The position numbers were made by a program, and so were the translations under genes. Under the pieces are notes generated by a model. That model was not told where the DNA came from. It did not search any database and saw only the letters and a program-made list of their open reading frames with translations. Shown one piece after another: positions 60,645 through 64,000 of a DNA stretch of 64,000 bases (its first letter is position 1; every line of letters begins with the position of its first letter). The DNA is from Aureispira sp. CCB-QB1 (GTDB lineage: Bacteria > Bacteroidota > Bacteroidia > Chitinophagales > Saprospiraceae). The stretch spans positions 124,001 to 188,000 of the forward strand of contig NZ_JHBV01000014.1 in assembly GCF_000724545.1 (NCBI RefSeq), given 5' to 3'.

Positions 60645-61433
60645 TTAGAAGCTAGGTTCTAATTGTTCGGAAAGCTGTTTGGAAATACTGTCCCACAATT
60701 TGATTCTTTGTTCTAGTGCTTGTATTGCGACAGCCAATACTTCGTCCCATTTTTTTACATCATGTCCACACAACTCCTGAACCATTTGCAAAGACAAAGG
60801 ACCATGTTCGTCTCCATCTAATTCAATATGCCTTTTTAGATAATAAGTTAGTTTGCTATAGGATGTTTTTTTGTTGGCAGCTTCTTCATTTTTGATAATT
60901 TCCAAAAACATATCAGGAATCAAATCTTCTCGACCAAAGGTAAACGCAGAGGCAATAAGATGTGGCTTGTTGGAATCAATAACAGTAAATGTAAAATTGA
61001 TGAAATCTTGAACAGCAGGCTTAAGTTGAAGGTTTTGTGCAGCATCCTTGACAGAAGCACCTGCTTTGATTTCTACGATAAAACGCTTGATCAAATCAGT
61101 ATTAGCACCCACTTGTTCCATCGCATCTAAGTACATATCAAAGTGACTTTGAGGAGTACCAGCCTCGTTTAAATCACTTTCTTCTCCCAATACAATTTCG
61201 TTAATAAAGCGACTCAGTAATGGATTTGGGTTAGGAACCCAAGGTGTATGGGTACAAGTTAAATGCTGTTGTAATGCCTTGAGTAAAGACATGAAATCCC
61301 AAACCGCAAAAACGTGTTGTTCCATAAAAGCTTGAATGTCTTCTATGCTACTTAGTTTTTGATACAAAGAATGATCGATTAGAGCTTTTCTAAGAGGAGT
61401 GATTTGAGTTTGAATCGTTTCTATATTTGTCAT
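60645..61433 (-). CDS. DUF3050 protein, haem-oxygenase-like fold
   Basis: 262 residues from the preferred start MTNIETIQTQ (a frame of 8 more codons upstream is open). All-helical. Conserved strings are QHVFAVWDFMSLLKALQQHL, LGEESDLN, SHFDMYLDAMEQVG, FTFGREDLIPDMF and KRHIELDGDEHGP. The spaced Glu, His and Asp residues on the helices match the DUF3050 family, which belongs to the haem-oxygenase-like diiron oxidase superfamily. The family may bind two metal ions and act on a small substrate. No activity is established for this gene, and no neighbour suggests one. Confidence 0.82.
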   Translation of the reverse strand: MTNIETIQTQITPLRKALIDHSLYQKLSSIEDIQAFMEQHVFAVWDFMSLLKALQQHLTCTHTPWVPNPNPLLSRFINEIVLGEESDLNEAGTPQSHFDMYLDAMEQVGANTDLIKRFIVEIKAGASVKDAAQNLQLKPAVQDFINFTFTVIDSNKPHLIASAFTFGREDLIPDMFLEIIKNEEAANKKTSYSKLTYYLKRHIELDGDEHGPLSLQMVQELCGHDVKKWDEVLAVAIQALEQRIKLWDSISKQLSEQLEPSF

Positions 61434-61990
61434 AATACCAAGGTTAATTTTAAACAATAGCTCACTAGATGCTTTTGGTTAATAGGATAAATAGCAACTT
61501 GCTGAGCCATTATGAGCTGGCAAAAATACAAAAAGTCGCTTAATCTAAGAACAGGGAAAGTAGAATTGTTGTTTAAGTTGTGGTATAAATTTTAGATAAC
61601 TTTAAGTAATCGTCCCTCAATTACAGATATATTTACCGTTCTGTTTCTCAATTAGGACTAAGTAAAGGTTCATTGTTATGCTTACCGATGGTTTGCGAAA
61701 GGCGTTGTTCGTGACGAGAGGGAGTAATTAACAATTACAAAATAACAGCACAGCTAATAACTAACTAAAAAACTCAGTTCTTACTATTACTATAATTTAT
61801 TCAGATCACTTATTTAGAATAAATATGGCATCTTATTGGTGGAACTATATCTTTGTTTTTATTCATTAAGCCATCGTAGTTTACTAAATAATTACTTTGT
61901 GTACACGAATAGAGGGCACTTATATTTATTAGAACTTCTATCATTATGTGATTTTAGTAAACTATTCAACCAAATTAACCTAGATAAATT
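61434..61990. other. Intergenic with a small palindrome
   Basis: About 557 bases between divergent genes. TATTTAGAATAAATA near 61811-61825 is a 6+3+6 palindrome that shares its left half with the iron-box candidate of the siderophore operon. A solo AAGTAATCGT at about 61604 may be an R1 remnant. No gene was recognised. Confidence 0.35.
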
Positions 61991-63343
61991 ATGTTGGTAT
62001 TGTTACTGTTTTTGATGTTAACAACTTATGCACAGAGCCAAACGACAACCAATCAAGAAGAAGCAATTCGTTGGGCAAAAGAAAAAAATAAAGCCATATT
62101 GCTTGTTTTTTCAGGCTCTGACTGGTGCCAGCCTTGCATTCGTTTTGATAAAAATGTCCTGCAAGAGTCTTCCTTTCAAGCTTATGCAGAGGAGGCTTTG
62201 GTGGTGTTAAAATGTGATTTTCCTCAAAGAAGCCAATTGCCCAAAGATGTTGTGCAACAAAATGAAGCATTAGCAGAACGTTTCAACCCACAGGGGGAAT
62301 TTCCCAAACTTTTATTACTCAACCAAGACTTTAAATTGTTGGCTCATTTAAATTACAAAAGCGAAGCCACTCATCAATTCGTCGCACAAATTAAACAATA
62401 TTTGCCCCTTGAAACAGGAGCCAAAGAGTATAGAAAAAAAGTCCCTTTAATGGGAAGTTTTTTTGAATTTATTGTGGTAGCCCCCAAAAAGGAGGCAAAG
62501 GCTGCTTGGACCTTAATTGAGGATTGTGTTAAAGAGGCAAAGCGAATTGAAGCACTTATTTCGGAATGGATTCCAAGCTCAGATATTAGCAAAATCAATC
62601 AACAAGCAGGAAAAGAAGGCGTTAGAGTAGATGAGGAGGTCTATAAATTATTGCAACGTAGTATTGCTATTAGTCAATTGACACAGGGAGCTTTTGACAT
62701 TACTTTTTTAGCTTATTATGATTATTGGAAGTTTGATCAAACACAAGTATTCCCTTTTGACTCTGTTCAAGTCAAACAGCTCTCTCAGTATGTAGATTAT
62801 CAACAAGTAGAATTACTTCCAGATTACCAAGTTAGGATACCTGCAAGAATGCGGATTGGTTTGGGTGGGATAGGGCAGGGCTATGCTGTTGATCGAATAA
62901 AGGAGTTTTTGTTATCTAAAGGAGTCGAAAATTTTGTGATTAATTCTAGTGGGGATATTTATGCACATGGACAACGTCCAGATGGCAGCCCTTGGAAAGT
63001 TGGTGTTGCAAGCCCTTTGGATCGAGATAAGATTGTCAAATGGTTGCCTGTAGAGAATTTTGCTGTTGTTACATCAGGAACCTCAGAAAAGAACTTTGAG
63101 TATCAAAATACAATTTATAGTCATATCATCAATACACATACTGGTTTTCCCATCGAAGGGCTGCAATCTGTAACCGTAATAAGCGATTTTACAGAAATAG
63201 CCGATGCATTGGCGACAAGTATTCTTATATTGGGGACAGAAATTGGTCTAGATTTAATCAATCAAATGCCACAAACACATTGTATTATTATTGATAAGGA
63301 TCAAAATATTCATTATTCAGATGACTTACAAATCAAAAAATAG
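61991..63343 (+). CDS. Thioredoxin-ApbE fusion (periplasmic FAD:protein FMN transferase)
   Basis: 450 residues. A short signal peptide (LVLLLFLMLTTYAQ) leads to a thioredoxin-like domain (about residues 20-140) with the redox motif SDWCQPCIRF (Cys at about 46 and 49). Residues about 148-445 are an ApbE domain: GSFFEFIVV, SSDISKINQQAG, TQGAFDITF, GLGGIGQGYAVD, NSSGDIYAHG, TSGTSEKNF and IINTHTGFP. ApbE moves FMN from FAD onto a Thr of flavoproteins such as Rnf or Nqr subunits. The usual Lys in the GGIxKGYAVD string is Gln here. The fusion suggests coupling of flavinylation with thiol redox control outside the cytoplasm. Confidence 0.85.
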   Translation: MLVLLLFLMLTTYAQSQTTTNQEEAIRWAKEKNKAILLVFSGSDWCQPCIRFDKNVLQESSFQAYAEEALVVLKCDFPQRSQLPKDVVQQNEALAERFNPQGEFPKLLLLNQDFKLLAHLNYKSEATHQFVAQIKQYLPLETGAKEYRKKVPLMGSFFEFIVVAPKKEAKAAWTLIEDCVKEAKRIEALISEWIPSSDISKINQQAGKEGVRVDEEVYKLLQRSIAISQLTQGAFDITFLAYYDYWKFDQTQVFPFDSVQVKQLSQYVDYQQVELLPDYQVRIPARMRIGLGGIGQGYAVDRIKEFLLSKGVENFVINSSGDIYAHGQRPDGSPWKVGVASPLDRDKIVKWLPVENFAVVTSGTSEKNFEYQNTIYSHIINTHTGFPIEGLQSVTVISDFTEIADALATSILILGTEIGLDLINQMPQTHCIIIDKDQNIHYSDDLQIKK

Positions 63344-63496
63344 TTGGAATTGTTGTTGTAAATATATGAAGTGCTGAAAGTCATGTTTTTCATAAGTTAT
63401 AGTTTTGCTGCATATTTACATGTAGACGAAAACGGAAGTCTTTGTTATAATTTCGAAAAAGCAATATATCTTTTTATTATGGCTTTTTGGGGTTTT

Positions 63497-63517
63497 GTGA
63501 GAAAAAATCTCACTTTA
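63497..63517 (+). terminator. Candidate terminator after the ApbE fusion gene
   Basis: GTGAGA and TCTCAC form a 6-pair stem with an A5 loop, followed by TTTATT. It is about 155 bases after the stop, so it is uncertain. Confidence 0.35.
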
Positions 63518-63538
63518 TTGTTATGTTTGTAATAACAA

Positions 63539-63567
63539 TAGTTTGTTGAAAGCTAATCAACGAACTA
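63539..63567. repeat. R3d empty shell (29 bases)
   Basis: TAGTTTGTTGA and TCAACGAACTA with only AAGCTAA between them, the smallest R3 form. The TA in AAGCTAATC matches the place where modules sit in R3a and R3b. It ends 31 bases before the AAA ATPase start. Confidence 0.65.
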
Positions 63568-63598
63568 CTAATAATAAAATAACTATAAAAAATGAAAG

Positions 63599-64000
63599 AT
63601 GATTATTGAATTTACAGTTGGGAATTTTTTATCGTTTAAGGAACCCAAAACTTTATCATTAGAAGCTACTAATATTACGGAATATAAGGATTCAGCATTT
63701 AAATATGGTAAAAATAAATTATTAAAGAGTGCTGTCCTGTATGGAGCGAATTCGAGTGGAAAATCAAATTTTATAAAGGCAATGTCAATTATGAAAATGA
63801 TAATCTTGACATCTGCTGAGAAATCTTCTGCTAGTAGGTTTGAAATAGTACCTTTTCTATTGAATACAAGCACTGAGAATAAGCCATCTTTTTTCGAAGT
63901 AGTTTTTTTAATTGGAGCAATAAGATATAGGTACGGGTTTGAAATGGATAATAAATCCATCTATGGAGAATGGCTATTTAAGTTAGAGGATAAGGAGGAA
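63599..64000 (+). CDS. AAA15/RloA-like ATPase, N-terminal part (cut by window end)
   Basis: 134 codons are visible. The start at 63599 is chosen because the ATG seven bases earlier hits a stop after five codons. IIEFTVGNFLSFKEPKTLSL is the typical opening of OLD/AAA15-type ATPases (ABC-like fold), and the Walker A motif GANSSGKSN is near residues 48-56. Family members include RloA of restriction-linked loci and other anti-phage or abortive-infection ATPases, often with a small partner gene downstream (RloB). The downstream gene is outside the window, so a defence role is only an inference. Confidence 0.8.
   Translation, partial: MIIEFTVGNFLSFKEPKTLSLEATNITEYKDSAFKYGKNKLLKSAVLYGANSSGKSNFIKAMSIMKMIILTSAEKSSASRFEIVPFLLNTSTENKPSFFEVVFLIGAIRYRYGFEMDNKSIYGEWLFKLEDKEE

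Noticed and set aside
63383-63532. 49-codon plus-strand frame between the ApbE fusion and R3d
   Set aside because: Hydrophobic but without a clear signal or family, and it overlaps the candidate terminator; I could not support it as a gene.

Overview
The window looks like chromosome of a gliding marine member of the Bacteroidota, most likely class Saprospiria; Aureispira is my best guess, with low confidence. The support is low-GC DNA, outer-membrane lipoproteins with Bacteroidota lipoboxes, C-terminal type IX secretion (T9SS) sorting domains, TonB receptors with a carboxypeptidase-regulatory-like N-terminal domain, and TAnnTTTG promoter boxes. I see no rRNA, tRNA, CRISPR array, full insertion sequence or prophage.

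Layout. 1-5.5 kb: the end of a TonB receptor, two tandem tail-collar (Mdp-like) proteins, a T9SS cargo protein, a lipoprotein and a SET-domain protein. 5.9-8.0 kb: an A/T-rich pair (OmpA-like protein and lipoprotein) bracketed by inverted copies of a MITE-like repeat. 8.2-10.2 kb: a GT4 glycosyltransferase and a HAD phosphatase. 10.3-27.2 kb: an iron block, all on the minus strand. It holds a hydroxamate siderophore operon (PLP decarboxylase, N-hydroxylase, MFS exporter, acyltransferase-NIS synthetase fusion, separate acyltransferase, second NIS synthetase, nitroreductase, membrane acyltransferase) and an uptake operon (TonB receptor, DUF4374 lipoprotein, PepSY membrane protein) laid out like the Xus system of Bacteroides. 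Both operons begin with the same perfect 17-base palindrome, which implies shared iron control. 27-32 kb: an OmpA protein, a pseudouridine synthase, a lipoprotein, a membrane protein and a PhyH-like oxygenase. 32.2-38 kb: an RND efflux operon. 38-45 kb: a ferredoxin, a GT9 glycosyltransferase, a T9SS protein and two uncharacterised proteins. 45.4-48 kb: an arsenic operon (arsR, DUF6428, LMW-phosphatase-type arsenate reductase, aquaporin). 48.4-56.8 kb: a T9SS protein, a giant sacsin-like GHKL ATPase (1878 residues) and a lipoprotein. 57-63.3 kb: a methyltransferase, TPR, LysM and DUF3050 proteins and a thioredoxin-ApbE fusion. 63.6 kb to the end: the start of an AAA15/RloA-like ATPase.

The most unusual signal is in the gaps between genes. 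At least four related families of short repeats occur about 17 times. I call them R1 (ends AAGTAAGTGGTCAGAAAAAA / AAGTAATCGTTCAAAAAAAT), R2 (TACTCCGTTGA), R3 (TAGTTCGTTGA) and R4 (TTGACAATAGT). R2 and R3 range from nearly empty palindromic shells of 26 and 29 bases to elements of 275 bases. They are filled by interchangeable GC-rich modules: M1, about 20 bases, usually between two TA dinucleotides, and M2, about 35 bases. They also carry a large hairpin core. Comparing copies gives filled and empty sites, as if very small units insert at TA, nested inside each other. The repeats lie inside five operons (siderophore twice, uptake, efflux, arsenic) and supply the last codons of at least two genes. 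All functions are inferred from sequence reading; no search was run.
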